A stretch of DNA of 64,000 nt from Algorimicrobium sediminis (GTDB taxonomy: Bacteria > Bacteroidota > Bacteroidia > Flavobacteriales > Flavobacteriaceae). The translations under genes and the position numbers were made by a program. The notes under the pieces were generated by a model. The model was not told the origin of the DNA and ran no database searches. It saw nothing but the letters and a program-made list of their open reading frames with translations. Shown here in pieces: positions 32,383 through 41,729 of this stretch. Each line of letters opens with the position of its first letter. Position 1 is the first letter of the stretch. The stretch is from assembly GCF_042684585.1 (NCBI RefSeq), contig NZ_JBHULS010000001.1, positions 806,001 to 870,000 of the forward strand, read 5' to 3'.

Positions 32383-35058
32383 TTAAAATAAAGTAGCCTG
32401 TCCGGTATCATCAATATTACCAGGCTTATCCGATTCTTCAGAATCCGTGGTGGTAGCCGATTTTGGGTTTGTAGTATTTAATTGTTCGGAATTGGCTGTA
32501 ATTTCCTCATCGTCCACAACCTCTACATCTTGCGCTGCAGTTGTTTCGGGAGCGTCATACGGTAAAGGCTCAAGTAAATCTATTTGATTTACTTTTTCTT
32601 TAGTTAATTGGTTTCCTAAAGCTGTAATACCTTTAACAGCAATAAACGCTTCTAAATTAACCTCCATGTTTTCTTTTCGTTCCTTACCCCGTTCTTTAGC
32701 AAACACCACTTCGGCCATAGGGCGCCAATCTGTAGACACTATTTCGAGACGGGAGTTTTCGTGATTAGAAATTACAACCTCTTCTTTACTTTCATTTTCT
32801 ACTAGAAAGCGTTTTACGTAATAGCGTTCTTTTTCACCTTCAAAATAAATAACTGAAATGGGTTTATTAGGAATCCATTTTTCCATAACAATCATATCGT
32901 CTTCGAAATGAGTGGTTACTTCGGGAATAATAGTTTTAACCAATCCGGATTGTGTAATAACAAGAATACGATCTTCACCTTTAAACTCACCTACCAACTC
33001 GCCACGACCATCTACATTTAACCGTCTTACGGTTTCATCGAACCATATTTTTCTTGGTTTTAAAGTGGACACACCTTTTTCTTTTAATTCTACCTTTTTT
33101 ATGGCGTGTTTGGTAACTAAATTTCCTTTAGAACTGCGACCTTTAATTTTAACATCGGCAAAATCGATATCCCATTTTAATTTTTTAATACTTCCTACTT
33201 GGCGTAAATACACTGTTATTACTTCGGCTTCGCCGTTTGGATTTGCCGAAAAGTACCAGACGGTAGATTGTTTGGCTCCGTTGGTCATATCGTACTCCTT
33301 ATCGCGTGTCATGGATGTAACAGCAAAACGTTTTATATAAGAAGGCCCTTTTTTGCCATCGCGATAAACCATATTGTAAATGGTGCGTTTGTCTTTTTTC
33401 TTAAACACGGCCACATGAATGATATCTTTACCTATAAAGGTTTTTGAATCTACTTTGGTAACCACCATTTTACCTTCTTTGGTAAATACAATAATATCAT
33501 CTATATCGCTACAATCGCATACGTATTCATTCTTTTTTAAAGATGTTCCAATAAAGCCTTCCTCTCGGTTTACGTACAATTTTGTATTGCGTATGACTAC
33601 TTTAGTAGCATCTACGTCATCAAAAACGCGAATTTCTGTTTTGCGTTCTTTACCGGCGCCATATTCTTTTTTAAGACGTTCAAAATAGGCAATAGCGTAG
33701 TCAATTAAATGTTCTAAATGGTGTTTTATTTCTGCAATTTGGGCCTCTAGAGCCTCAATTTTTTGCTGGGCTTTGTCGATATCGAATTTTGAAATGCGCT
33801 TGATACGAATTTCTGTTAATCGCACAATATCATCCTCTGTTATAGCGCGCTTTAAATGAGCAATATGAGGTTTTAAACCACTATCGATGGCTTGTATCAC
33901 GCCTTCCCATGTTTCTTCTTCTTCAATATCGCGGTATATTCTGTTTTCAATAAAAATACGTTCCAGTGAGGCAAAATGCCATTGCTCTTCAAACTCGCCC
34001 AAACGAATTTCTAATTCTTTTTTAAGCAGCTGCACTGTGTTATCTGTAGAACGGCGTAACATTTCGGAAACACCAATAAACAAGGGCTTATTATTTTCAA
34101 TTACGCAGCCTAAAGGTGAAATTGATATTTCGCAATTTGTAAAGGCATATAAGGCATCGATGGTTTTATCTGGCGAAATGCCATTAGGCAAATGCACCAA
34201 AATTTCCACGTTCGCCGCTGTATTATCCTCTATTTTTTTTATTTTAATTTTACCTTTATCATTAGCTTTTAAAATAGAATCGATTAACGAAGAGGTGTTT
34301 GTTCCAAACGGAATTTCGGATATTAATAAGGTACTTTTATCCTGTTGCGCTATTTTTGCTCGTACCCGCACTCTACCACCACGAAGCCCATCTTTATAAT
34401 CGGAAAAGTCCGCAATACCAGCCGTTGGAAAATCCGGAAATAAACTAAAGCGTTTTCCTTTTAAATGTTTTATTGAGGCTTCTATAAGCTCGATAAAGTT
34501 ATGCGGTAAAATTTTAGTGGATAAGCCTACAGCAATACCTTCACCCCCTTGTGCCAATAGCAAAGGAAACATAACAGGTAAATTAACAGGTTCCTTACGA
34601 CGGCCATCATAGCTGTTTTGCCATTCGGTTATTTTTGGATTAAACACCACATCTAAACCAAATTTAGATAGGCGTGCTTCAATATATCGGGAGGCCGCAG
34701 CACTATCGCCCGTTAAAATATTACCCCAGTTTCCTTGGGTATCGATTAATAAGTCCTTTTGGCCAATTTGCACCATAGCATCTGCTATACTCGCATCGCC
34801 ATGCGGATGATATTGCATGGTATGGCCTACAATGTTGGCTACTTTATTGTAACGACCGTCGTCCAAATCTTTCATGGAATGCATAATACGCCGCTGAACC
34901 GGTTTAAAACCATCTTCGATTGCTGGAACAGCACGTTCCAAAATAACATAGGAAGCGTAATCTAGAAACCAATCTTTGTACATGCCCGTAACACGGGTAA
35001 TGGTTTCTTTATTTTCGTGTGTATTTTCTGGTAGGTTTTCGTTTACTTCGTCGTTCAT
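32383..35058 (-). CDS. parC: Type IIA topoisomerase subunit A (ParC/GyrA-like)
   Basis: The 891-residue subunit breaks and rejoins DNA and, with ParE, decatenates and relaxes chromosomes. The catalytic Tyr125 lies in AASRYIEARLSKFG. The quinolone region reads YHPHGDASIADAM, with Ala89 at the site equivalent to GyrA Ser83 and Asp93 at the GyrA Asp87 site. A GyrA/ParC-like coiled coil and a C-terminal beta-pinwheel-like region (about 530-800) follow, then an acidic tail rich in Asp/Glu/Thr. It follows parE on the minus strand, 134 bases downstream of the parE stop. Confidence 0.95.
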   Translation of the reverse strand: MNDEVNENLPENTHENKETITRVTGMYKDWFLDYASYVILERAVPAIEDGFKPVQRRIMHSMKDLDDGRYNKVANIVGHTMQYHPHGDASIADAMVQIGQKDLLIDTQGNWGNILTGDSAAASRYIEARLSKFGLDVVFNPKITEWQNSYDGRRKEPVNLPVMFPLLLAQGGEGIAVGLSTKILPHNFIELIEASIKHLKGKRFSLFPDFPTAGIADFSDYKDGLRGGRVRVRAKIAQQDKSTLLISEIPFGTNTSSLIDSILKANDKGKIKIKKIEDNTAANVEILVHLPNGISPDKTIDALYAFTNCEISISPLGCVIENNKPLFIGVSEMLRRSTDNTVQLLKKELEIRLGEFEEQWHFASLERIFIENRIYRDIEEEETWEGVIQAIDSGLKPHIAHLKRAITEDDIVRLTEIRIKRISKFDIDKAQQKIEALEAQIAEIKHHLEHLIDYAIAYFERLKKEYGAGKERKTEIRVFDDVDATKVVIRNTKLYVNREEGFIGTSLKKNEYVCDCSDIDDIIVFTKEGKMVVTKVDSKTFIGKDIIHVAVFKKKDKRTIYNMVYRDGKKGPSYIKRFAVTSMTRDKEYDMTNGAKQSTVWYFSANPNGEAEVITVYLRQVGSIKKLKWDIDFADVKIKGRSSKGNLVTKHAIKKVELKEKGVSTLKPRKIWFDETVRRLNVDGRGELVGEFKGEDRILVITQSGLVKTIIPEVTTHFEDDMIVMEKWIPNKPISVIYFEGEKERYYVKRFLVENESKEEVVISNHENSRLEIVSTDWRPMAEVVFAKERGKERKENMEVNLEAFIAVKGITALGNQLTKEKVNQIDLLEPLPYDAPETTAAQDVEVVDDEEITANSEQLNTTNPKSATTTDSEESDKPGNIDDTGQATLF

Positions 35059-35192
35059 TAACTTTATTATTTGCTGTTTTGGTCTAACTGACTTAAACTA
35101 TAAACGTTTTATTTTATGCGCATTCGTATTTGGGTTTCCTTTTATATTTAGGCATTATAAACATATGGGAAAAGTCAGTTTTAACTGCCAAC

Positions 35193-37049
35193 CTACAGTT
35201 CTTCTATAATATCCAATTCAACTTTCAAGTTATCGATAATAAATTCCTGTCTGTCTTGTGTGTTTTTACCCATATAAAAACTCAATAAATCGTCTATCGA
35301 CATGTTGTCGTCAAGCATTACAGGATCCAACCTAATATCGTCGCCAATAAAGTGCTTAAATTCGTCGGGCGAAATTTCACCCAAACCCTTAAATCGGGTA
35401 ATTTCTGGTTTTGGCTTTAACTCTTCCAAGGCGTTTTGCCGTTCCTCTTCGGTGTAACAGTAAATGGTTTTCTTTTTATTTCGAACCCTAAAAAGTGGTG
35501 TTTGTAAAATATACAAATGACCGTCTTTAATGAGTTCAGGGAAAAATTGCAGAAAAAATGTTATTAGCAACAACCGAATGTGCATCCCATCCACATCGGC
35601 ATCTGTAGCAATAACCACATTGTTATAGCGTAAATCTTCTAGCGACTCCTCGATATTTAAAGCCGCTTGCAACAGATTAAACTCCTCGTTTTCGTAAACA
35701 ATCTTTTTTGTTAACCCATAGCAATTTAAAGGTTTTCCTTTTAAGCTAAATACCGCTTGGGTGTTTACATCGCGCGATTTGGTTATACTTCCTGAAGCCG
35801 AGTCGCCCTCGGTAATAAACAGCGTGGATTCGAGATACCGTGGGTGCTTGGTGTCGCCAAAATGTACACGGCAATCGCGCAGTTTTTTATTATGCAAACT
35901 CGCTTTTTTTGCTCGATCTTTGGCTAATTTCCGGATTCCAGATAATTCCTTTCGCTCGCGCTCTGCCTGCAAAATTTTGCGCAGAATTTTATCGGCAGTT
36001 TCAGGATTTTTATGCAGGAAGTTATCTAAATTGGTTTTTACAAAATCGTTAATATAGGTTCGCACCGTTGGCAAATCGCCACCCATATCCGTTGATCCTA
36101 ATTTGGTTTTTGTTTGGCTCTCAAACACGGGCTCCATAACTTTTATAGAAATGGCAGAGACTATGGATTTTCTGACATCCGAAGCATCGAAATTCTTATT
36201 ATAAAATTCGCGAATGGTTTTTACCACCGCCTCCCTAAAAGCCGCCAAATGGGTACCACCTTGTGTGGTATTTTGTCCGTTAACAAAGGAATAATACTCC
36301 TCGCTATATTGGGTTTTACTGTGTGTTAAAGCCACTTCAATATCGTCTCCCTTAAGGTGGATAATAGGGTACAGTAAATCGTTTGGATTGGAGTTTTCGG
36401 CTAATAAATCCTTTAAACCATTTTCACTAAAATATTTTTCGCCATTAAAAACAATGGTTAACCCAATGTTTAGGTATACATAGTTTTTAAGCATTTTAAT
36501 GATATACTCATTACGATACTTGTAATTCTTAAAAATGGTTTCGTCTGGAATAAACGATACTTTAGTACCTTTTCGCCTGGAGGTATCTTCTAGAAGCTCC
36601 TTGTTTGTTAAGTTACCTTTTTCAAATTCTGCGGAAGCCGATTTGCTATCGCGGGTGGATTCCACCCTAAAGTAACTAGATAAGGCGTTTACTGCTTTGG
36701 TACCAACCCCATTAAGACCAACCGATTTTTTAAAGGCTTTACTATCGTATTTACCACCGGTATTCATTTTAGAAACCACATCCACTACCTTTCCTAATGG
36801 AATACCACGACCGTAATCGCGAACGGTTACTTTATTGCCTTGTATGGAAATTTCAATCGTTTTACCGGCACCCATAACATACTCGTCAATGGAGTTATCC
36901 AGGACTTCTTTAATAAGAATATAAATACCATCATCTGCAGAAGACCCATCGCCCAATTTACCAATATACATTCCAGGACGCATACGAATATGCTCTTTCC
37001 AGTCCAGAGAACGGATATTATCTTCGGTATATTTGGTTTCTTGCGACAT
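35193..37049 (-). CDS. parE: Type IIA topoisomerase subunit B (ParE/GyrB-like)
   Basis: The 618-residue ATPase subunit pairs with the downstream ParC. The GHKL fold is marked by EVLDNSIDEYVMG, DYGRGIP and GLNGVGTKAVNAL; the TOPRIM domain by FITEGDSASGS and DADVDGMHIRLL. It is shorter than gyrase B, with no insert, in keeping with topoisomerase IV. Starting ATG at 37049 is consistent with the family. It should be the first gene of a parE-parC unit on the minus strand. Confidence 0.95.
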   Translation of the reverse strand: MSQETKYTEDNIRSLDWKEHIRMRPGMYIGKLGDGSSADDGIYILIKEVLDNSIDEYVMGAGKTIEISIQGNKVTVRDYGRGIPLGKVVDVVSKMNTGGKYDSKAFKKSVGLNGVGTKAVNALSSYFRVESTRDSKSASAEFEKGNLTNKELLEDTSRRKGTKVSFIPDETIFKNYKYRNEYIIKMLKNYVYLNIGLTIVFNGEKYFSENGLKDLLAENSNPNDLLYPIIHLKGDDIEVALTHSKTQYSEEYYSFVNGQNTTQGGTHLAAFREAVVKTIREFYNKNFDASDVRKSIVSAISIKVMEPVFESQTKTKLGSTDMGGDLPTVRTYINDFVKTNLDNFLHKNPETADKILRKILQAERERKELSGIRKLAKDRAKKASLHNKKLRDCRVHFGDTKHPRYLESTLFITEGDSASGSITKSRDVNTQAVFSLKGKPLNCYGLTKKIVYENEEFNLLQAALNIEESLEDLRYNNVVIATDADVDGMHIRLLLITFFLQFFPELIKDGHLYILQTPLFRVRNKKKTIYCYTEEERQNALEELKPKPEITRFKGLGEISPDEFKHFIGDDIRLDPVMLDDNMSIDDLLSFYMGKNTQDRQEFIIDNLKVELDIIEEL

Positions 37050-37153
37050 AAATAGGTGTTTTTGGATATGACGCTAATATAAGGTTTCGCTGTAAAAAAT
37101 AAAACCCCTATTTTGTAAAGTAATTAACAATAATTTCTGACAACTATTAGGCG

Positions 37154-38581
37154 CTATTTTGTTTGTAGTTTTGGGTTTTTGTACAACGAAATAAACACAC
37201 CACAATCGCTAAATGTTTCAAGTAGTTCCCATTCATTCTGAACCTTTAAAAGCTCATCGTCTTTAGTATAATTTTCAATATTAGATAGGAGAATATATGC
37301 ATTTGTTTGTATATTAAAATGCGCATACTTATCGGTTTCAGATAAGGGCTGTAACGCTGAGAAATCGCGTTCATTTAACCGAATACGGGTTCCAATATGG
37401 CTAATTTCCAGCTCTGAATTTTTAATATAGTTCTCCATTTTTACTTCCAAAGGAAAATAGCGCAAATATGCTAATGTGCTATCCCATGGTTGAGAAATAG
37501 TGGCGGGATAAATCCAAAAATGGCCAGATAAAAAACAAATGACTACCGCAGACAGCATGACATTTTTATATTTTATTTGAAACAAAAAAATTAGATTAAT
37601 TAATACTATTATGGCCAAAATATAGCATACCATAAAATATCTGTTACCAATTGGATTTGAAAACGGTACCATACCAAAAAACAGCACGATGCTAATAACA
37701 AAGAGCGCAATACCCATTCTGTCTATTAGCAAGTTTTTAAGCGATTTTTCTTTTATGTATTTATACAATAGTGGCATGAGTGCTAAAAAAATAATAAAAC
37801 GGCCGTACTCTAAATAACTTTTAGCATATACAATACTATTTATTACAACGTTTTTAATTCCTGTAGTTTGCCGATGCTGATTATAATTGGTGTTTTCAGT
37901 AATTAAAAACCAACCCAACTCCCGAAACTGCAAAACACAAAAAAAGCCAAAGCTAACTGCCGCTATGACGTAGGCACTAAACGTTGCCTTATTGTTAGAA
38001 ATAAGCCTGTAGCGCAGATAAATAGCATGAATAATTAAAATGGCTGTAAACAAGTAGATACCACGTAAATTGGTAAACAACAACCCCATTAAGGCCAGGG
38101 TAAACAAAAATGGTTTTTGATTGATTAAGCTGTTTAAAGAAAAAAGTGTAAAAAACAGCAATAGCATATCATTATTCAAACTAGTGGTTTGCGCCACTAA
38201 CGTGGGTTCTAAACAGACCAAAAGCATAGCGCCTGCCGAAATACCGTTTATAAAGTTGTTTTTACATAACCTGCTAATTTGCCAAAAAACACCTATGTTA
38301 ATTATAAGCAACAGTATTCTGGCAGTGAGAATAGACTTCCCAAAAACCGTCCAAAAAATGGCCAACATTGCAATCCATAAAGGTGGATGCCCCGAATTAA
38401 ATTCGGTTGGTATAATAAACTGCTTTAAATCATTGTCATAAATCCAATTGGCGCGAGCAGATTTACTAATCGCATCCCAAAAAAACGGTAAGTCTCGAAA
38501 GATAATTGTAGAAACAACTAGGGCGCAACAGACTATAAAAAATACCTGTAAGTAGCTTATTTTTTTTAAGTTTCTTAACAT
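37154..38581 (-). CDS. GT-C-fold glycosyltransferase-like membrane protein
   Basis: The product has about ten hydrophobic helices and an early loop with LPFFWDAISKSARANWIYDND, followed by SGHPPLWIAMLAIFWTVFGKS. That is the pattern of PMT/GT39-like enzymes that use lipid-linked sugar donors: acidic residue in loop 1, then an H-P-P-L-W motif. The C-terminal 100 residues are extracytoplasmic. The start is set at the ATG at 38581 (MLRNLKKISYLQVFF); the frame extends to a TTG at 38605 but adds only polar residues. The target (protein, lipid or glycan) is unknown. Confidence 0.72.
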   Translation of the reverse strand: MLRNLKKISYLQVFFIVCCALVVSTIIFRDLPFFWDAISKSARANWIYDNDLKQFIIPTEFNSGHPPLWIAMLAIFWTVFGKSILTARILLLIINIGVFWQISRLCKNNFINGISAGAMLLVCLEPTLVAQTTSLNNDMLLLFFTLFSLNSLINQKPFLFTLALMGLLFTNLRGIYLFTAILIIHAIYLRYRLISNNKATFSAYVIAAVSFGFFCVLQFRELGWFLITENTNYNQHRQTTGIKNVVINSIVYAKSYLEYGRFIIFLALMPLLYKYIKEKSLKNLLIDRMGIALFVISIVLFFGMVPFSNPIGNRYFMVCYILAIIVLINLIFLFQIKYKNVMLSAVVICFLSGHFWIYPATISQPWDSTLAYLRYFPLEVKMENYIKNSELEISHIGTRIRLNERDFSALQPLSETDKYAHFNIQTNAYILLSNIENYTKDDELLKVQNEWELLETFSDCGVFISLYKNPKLQTK

Positions 38582-38656
38582 TTGAGAAAGGTAAGATAAA
38601 TGCAAAAAATCTAAAAATTATAAAGCACTTAACAGGTAAAATATAGGAACCGAATG

Positions 38657-39751
38657 TTATACATTAAACAAAAAGTGCATGACATCACCATCTTTAACGA
38701 TATAGTTTTTTCCTTCCACGCGCATTTTACCAGCTTCTTTTACTTTTGCTTCGCTACCAAATTGCACATAATCATCATACGCAATAACTTCAGCGCGGAT
38801 AAAGCCTTTTTCAAAATCGGTGTGAATAACCCCAGCCGCTTGCGGTGCTGTTGCTCCTACTTCTACAGTCCAAGCGCGTACTTCTTTCACACCTGCCGTA
38901 AAATAGGTTTGCAGATTTAATAATTTGTAAGCAGACCGAATTAATTTGGCAGAACCAGGCTCATCCAAACCAATATCGGCTAAAAACATTTGGCGCTCTT
39001 CGTAATCGTCTAGTTCATTTATATCGGCTTCGGTGCCCACTGCCAACACTAAAACTTCGGCGTTTTCATTTTTAACAGCCTCACGAACCTGATCTACATA
39101 AGCGTTTCCAGAGGTAGCAGCACCTTCGTCTACATTACAGACATATAAAACAGGCTTATCGGTAATAAATTGGCTAGGCTTTACAAATTCTATGCGTTCT
39201 TCCTCGGAAAACTCCAAAGTACGCACAGAATTTCCAGCCTCCAGTCCGGCTTTTATTTTAAGCAATAACGCTTCTTCTTTTTGCGCATCCTTATTACCGG
39301 TTTTGGCAGCTCGCTTTACCTTTTCTAGCTTTTTCTCAACGGTTTCTAAATCCTTTAATTGCAACTCCATATCTATGGTTTCTTTGTCGCGTATAGGATT
39401 CACGTTACCATCTACGTGTACAATATTATCATTATCAAAACAACGTAATACATGCAAAATAGCATCAGTTTCGCGAATATTAGCTAAAAACTGATTTCCC
39501 AAACCTTCACCTTTACTAGCGCCTTTAACTAAACCTGCAATATCTACAATTTCAACAGTAGCAGGAATAACGCGCTCTGGCTTAACAAGCGATTCTAATT
39601 TTTCTAATCGCGGATCTGGTACATTTACAACGCCCACATTAGGCTCTATGGTGCAAAACGGAAAGTTGGCACTTTGCGCTTTTGCGTTTGATAAACAATT
39701 AAATAAAGTCGATTTTCCTACGTTTGGTAATCCTACAATGCCTGCTTTCAT
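38657..39751 (-). CDS. ychF: Redox-regulated ATPase YchF
   Basis: YchF is an Obg-family NTPase that prefers ATP and binds ribosomes. The 364-residue sequence has P-loop GLPNVGKST (7-15), DIAGLVKGASKGEGLGNQFL, the switch-type NVDEG and a C-terminal TGS-domain (about 280-364, ending KDGDVMHFLFNV). Length and motif order are typical. It is preceded by a -7 box about 80 bases upstream and by the ferredoxin terminator. Its role in translation or oxidative response is inferred from homologues. Confidence 0.96.
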   Translation of the reverse strand: MKAGIVGLPNVGKSTLFNCLSNAKAQSANFPFCTIEPNVGVVNVPDPRLEKLESLVKPERVIPATVEIVDIAGLVKGASKGEGLGNQFLANIRETDAILHVLRCFDNDNIVHVDGNVNPIRDKETIDMELQLKDLETVEKKLEKVKRAAKTGNKDAQKEEALLLKIKAGLEAGNSVRTLEFSEEERIEFVKPSQFITDKPVLYVCNVDEGAATSGNAYVDQVREAVKNENAEVLVLAVGTEADINELDDYEERQMFLADIGLDEPGSAKLIRSAYKLLNLQTYFTAGVKEVRAWTVEVGATAPQAAGVIHTDFEKGFIRAEVIAYDDYVQFGSEAKVKEAGKMRVEGKNYIVKDGDVMHFLFNV

Positions 39752-39830
39752 ATTTTTATGCCCGAAAAATGAGGGTTCTTTTTAATGTTGAAAATTGATA
39801 ACACCAACTTATAATTTGGTTTATGCCGCG

Positions 39831-39838
39831 CAAAGGTA
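39831..39838 (-). promoter_or_regulatory. -7 box upstream of ychF
   Basis: TACCTTTG on the minus strand matches TAnnTTTG and lies 79 bases before the ychF ATG. No clear -33 box is seen 18 bases further upstream. Confidence 0.45.
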
Positions 39839-39925
39839 ATTAAATACTTCTTTAAATTTAAAATAGAATGTGTAATTACTAATTCTCTTTCCGCATTACG
39901 TTTTTTAATAACGCATTTAAAATAA

Positions 39926-39954
39926 AAAATCCCCAACTAACAAGTGGGGATTTT
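39926..39954 (-). terminator. Ferredoxin terminator
   Basis: AAAATCCCCA (39926-39935) and TGGGGATTTT (39945-39954) form a perfect 10-bp stem with a 9-base loop. On the minus strand the stem ends in a T run (TTTTTTATTTT). It lies 50 bases after the ferredoxin stop codon. Confidence 0.85.
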
Positions 39955-40004
39955 AAAAAACGATTTAAAACAAACTAACAAATTATTTGCTAGCCTTATA
40001 ATAA

Positions 40005-40358
40005 TTAGGCATCAGGGTGCATAAAACGTTGTTTTTCGTTAAGTTGTTCTTCGGTTTCTACATGCGCATCGTCCGGCACACAACAATCTACTGGACATAC
40101 TGCCGCACATTGTGGTTCCTCATGAAAACCTTGACATTCGGTACATTTGTCTGGTACAATGTAGTAAATTTCATCGCTAATAGGTTCTTGCGCCTCATCG
40201 GCGTCCACCTCTTTACCATTTGGTAATACTACTTTTCCGTTTAAACTGGTGCCGTCCTTATACCGCCAATCATCGGCACCTTCATAAATTGCCGTGTTTG
40301 GGCACTCTGGTTCGCAAGCACCACAATTTATACACTCGTCTGTTATTATAATAGCCAT
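40005..40358 (-). CDS. 4Fe-4S dicluster ferredoxin
   Basis: The 117-residue soluble electron carrier has two [4Fe-4S] motifs: Cys9, Cys12, Cys15 and Cys19 (CINCGACEPECP), and a second with Cys72, Cys75, Cys84, Cys88 and Cys92/93, with an 8-residue spacer insertion. An inserted loop (about 28-65) lies between the motifs. It resembles the YfhL-type 7Fe or 8Fe ferredoxins common in Bacteroidota. The gene is monocistronic, with its own terminator. It diverges from an acyl-CoA reductase gene, but a redox partnership is only a guess. Confidence 0.93.
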   Translation of the reverse strand: MAIIITDECINCGACEPECPNTAIYEGADDWRYKDGTSLNGKVVLPNGKEVDADEAQEPISDEIYYIVPDKCTECQGFHEEPQCAAVCPVDCCVPDDAHVETEEQLNEKQRFMHPDA

Positions 40359-40436
40359 TTTTTTCTAATTTTTTATGCGTTAACATATATTTTAAAACGA
40401 GCGTAAATACATACTTTACATTGCAAATTAAAATGT

Positions 40437-40466
40437 TTTGTTGCTCGTTTGCTTTGTGTAAATTTG
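40437..40466 (+). promoter_or_regulatory. Promoter of the acyl-CoA reductase gene
   Basis: A -33 TTTG (40437-40440), an 18-base spacer and a -7 box TAAATTTG (40459-40466) match the Bacteroidota consensus TTTG-N17-21-TAnnTTTG. The predicted transcription start near 40473 leaves about 60 bases of leader before the ATG at 40534, and argues against the GTG at 40480 as the start codon. Confidence 0.75.
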
Positions 40467-40533
40467 CATCAGGAATAATGTGCAAACTATAGTTGCAAAA
40501 ATAACGCCAAAAGCATTCAAAACCAAATCATAC

Positions 40534-41598
40534 ATGGATTTACAACAAAGAATTAACGCATTTGTTGAATTAGGAAAATTTTTAAGTCAATTTACGACTA
40601 CCAAGTTTCAGGAAAAAGCGTCTGTTTTACACAACCCATTATTTTTTGATGGCTTCAAACATCAAATTAAATTAGCGCAGGAGCACAATGCTTGGTTTAC
40701 TCCAGATAATCTAATTTTCGCCTTTAACGGATGGACTAACTTACTTACCGAGAGTAACCTAAAAGCATGGCTTACCAAGTATGACTTTAATGGTTTACAA
40801 CCAAAACAAGTGGCTATAATTATGGCTGGTAACATTCCTTTGGTTGGTTTTCACGACTTTTTATCCGTATTAATTAGTGGCCATTATGTAGTAGTAAAAC
40901 AGTCGAGTAACGATAAACATTTGCTGCCTTTTTTAGCAAAATATTTAGAAACAGTGGCACCACAATTTAAAGGTAAAATAAGTTTTACCACCGAAAAATT
41001 AAATGAGTTTGATGCCATTATTGCTACAGGAAGCAATAACACCGCGCGTTACTTTGAGTATTATTTTAAAAATAAACCTTCTATAATAAGAAGAAATAGA
41101 AACTCTGTTGCGGTGCTTACAGGTGCGGAAAGCCAAGAGGATTTGGAAGCCCTTTCTGAAGATATTTTTAGATATTACGGTTTAGGCTGCAGAAATGTAT
41201 CAAAACTTCTAGTACCTGAAAATTACGATTTTCAAAAATTTTTCCAAGCTATGTATGCATGGCACCCCATTATTCACGATAATAAATACGCCAATAACTA
41301 CGATTATAACAAGGCAGTTTATTTAATGAGCGAATTTGATATGTTGGAGAATGGTTTTCTCATGATTAAAGAAGATACCAGCTACGCCTCGCCTATTGCT
41401 ACAGTTTTTTATGAGTATTATAAAAATAAAACAGCGTTAAAAGAACGCTTGGAAACCGATAAAGACCTTATTCAATGTGTGGTGGCTAACGGACTTATTC
41501 CGCATGAAATTCCTTTTGGACAAACCCAAAATCCGCAGTTATGGGATTATGCCGACAATGTGGACACCTTGGCCTTCCTACTTAATTTAAAAGCATAA
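40534..41598 (+). CDS. Acyl-CoA reductase, LuxC family
   Basis: The 354-residue NAD(P)-dependent reductase of the LuxC/aldehyde dehydrogenase superfamily reduces acyl-CoA or acyl-ACP to aldehyde. Visible segments include VAIIMAGNIPLVGFHDFLSV (cofactor fold), SSNDKHLLPF, ATGSNNTARYFEYYF, and the nucleophile region YYGLGCRNVSKLLVP with Cys. The frame runs back to a GTG at 40480, but the ATG at 40534 is preferred because the promoter lies close upstream. No LuxAB or LuxD is nearby, so the role is probably in lipid aldehyde metabolism. Diverges from the ferredoxin gene. Confidence 0.86.
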   Translation: MDLQQRINAFVELGKFLSQFTTTKFQEKASVLHNPLFFDGFKHQIKLAQEHNAWFTPDNLIFAFNGWTNLLTESNLKAWLTKYDFNGLQPKQVAIIMAGNIPLVGFHDFLSVLISGHYVVVKQSSNDKHLLPFLAKYLETVAPQFKGKISFTTEKLNEFDAIIATGSNNTARYFEYYFKNKPSIIRRNRNSVAVLTGAESQEDLEALSEDIFRYYGLGCRNVSKLLVPENYDFQKFFQAMYAWHPIIHDNKYANNYDYNKAVYLMSEFDMLENGFLMIKEDTSYASPIATVFYEYYKNKTALKERLETDKDLIQCVVANGLIPHEIPFGQTQNPQLWDYADNVDTLAFLLNLKA

Positions 41599-41729
41599 AT
41601 TAGTTATTAATTAACATCTATTTTGTTATATTTTAGCACCTTTGTTAAAAACCACATAACAATACCAAAAAGTAACTTTTAAACTTAAAAATCTATAATT
41701 CTTTAGGGTTGTTTAGAAACATATAATTT

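Noticed and set aside
39748..39936. 62-codon ORF upstream of ychF on the minus strand
   Set aside because: It covers a -7 box and reaches the ferredoxin terminator arm, has no protein-like pattern, and starts in an A/T-rich gap. It is a random reading frame.
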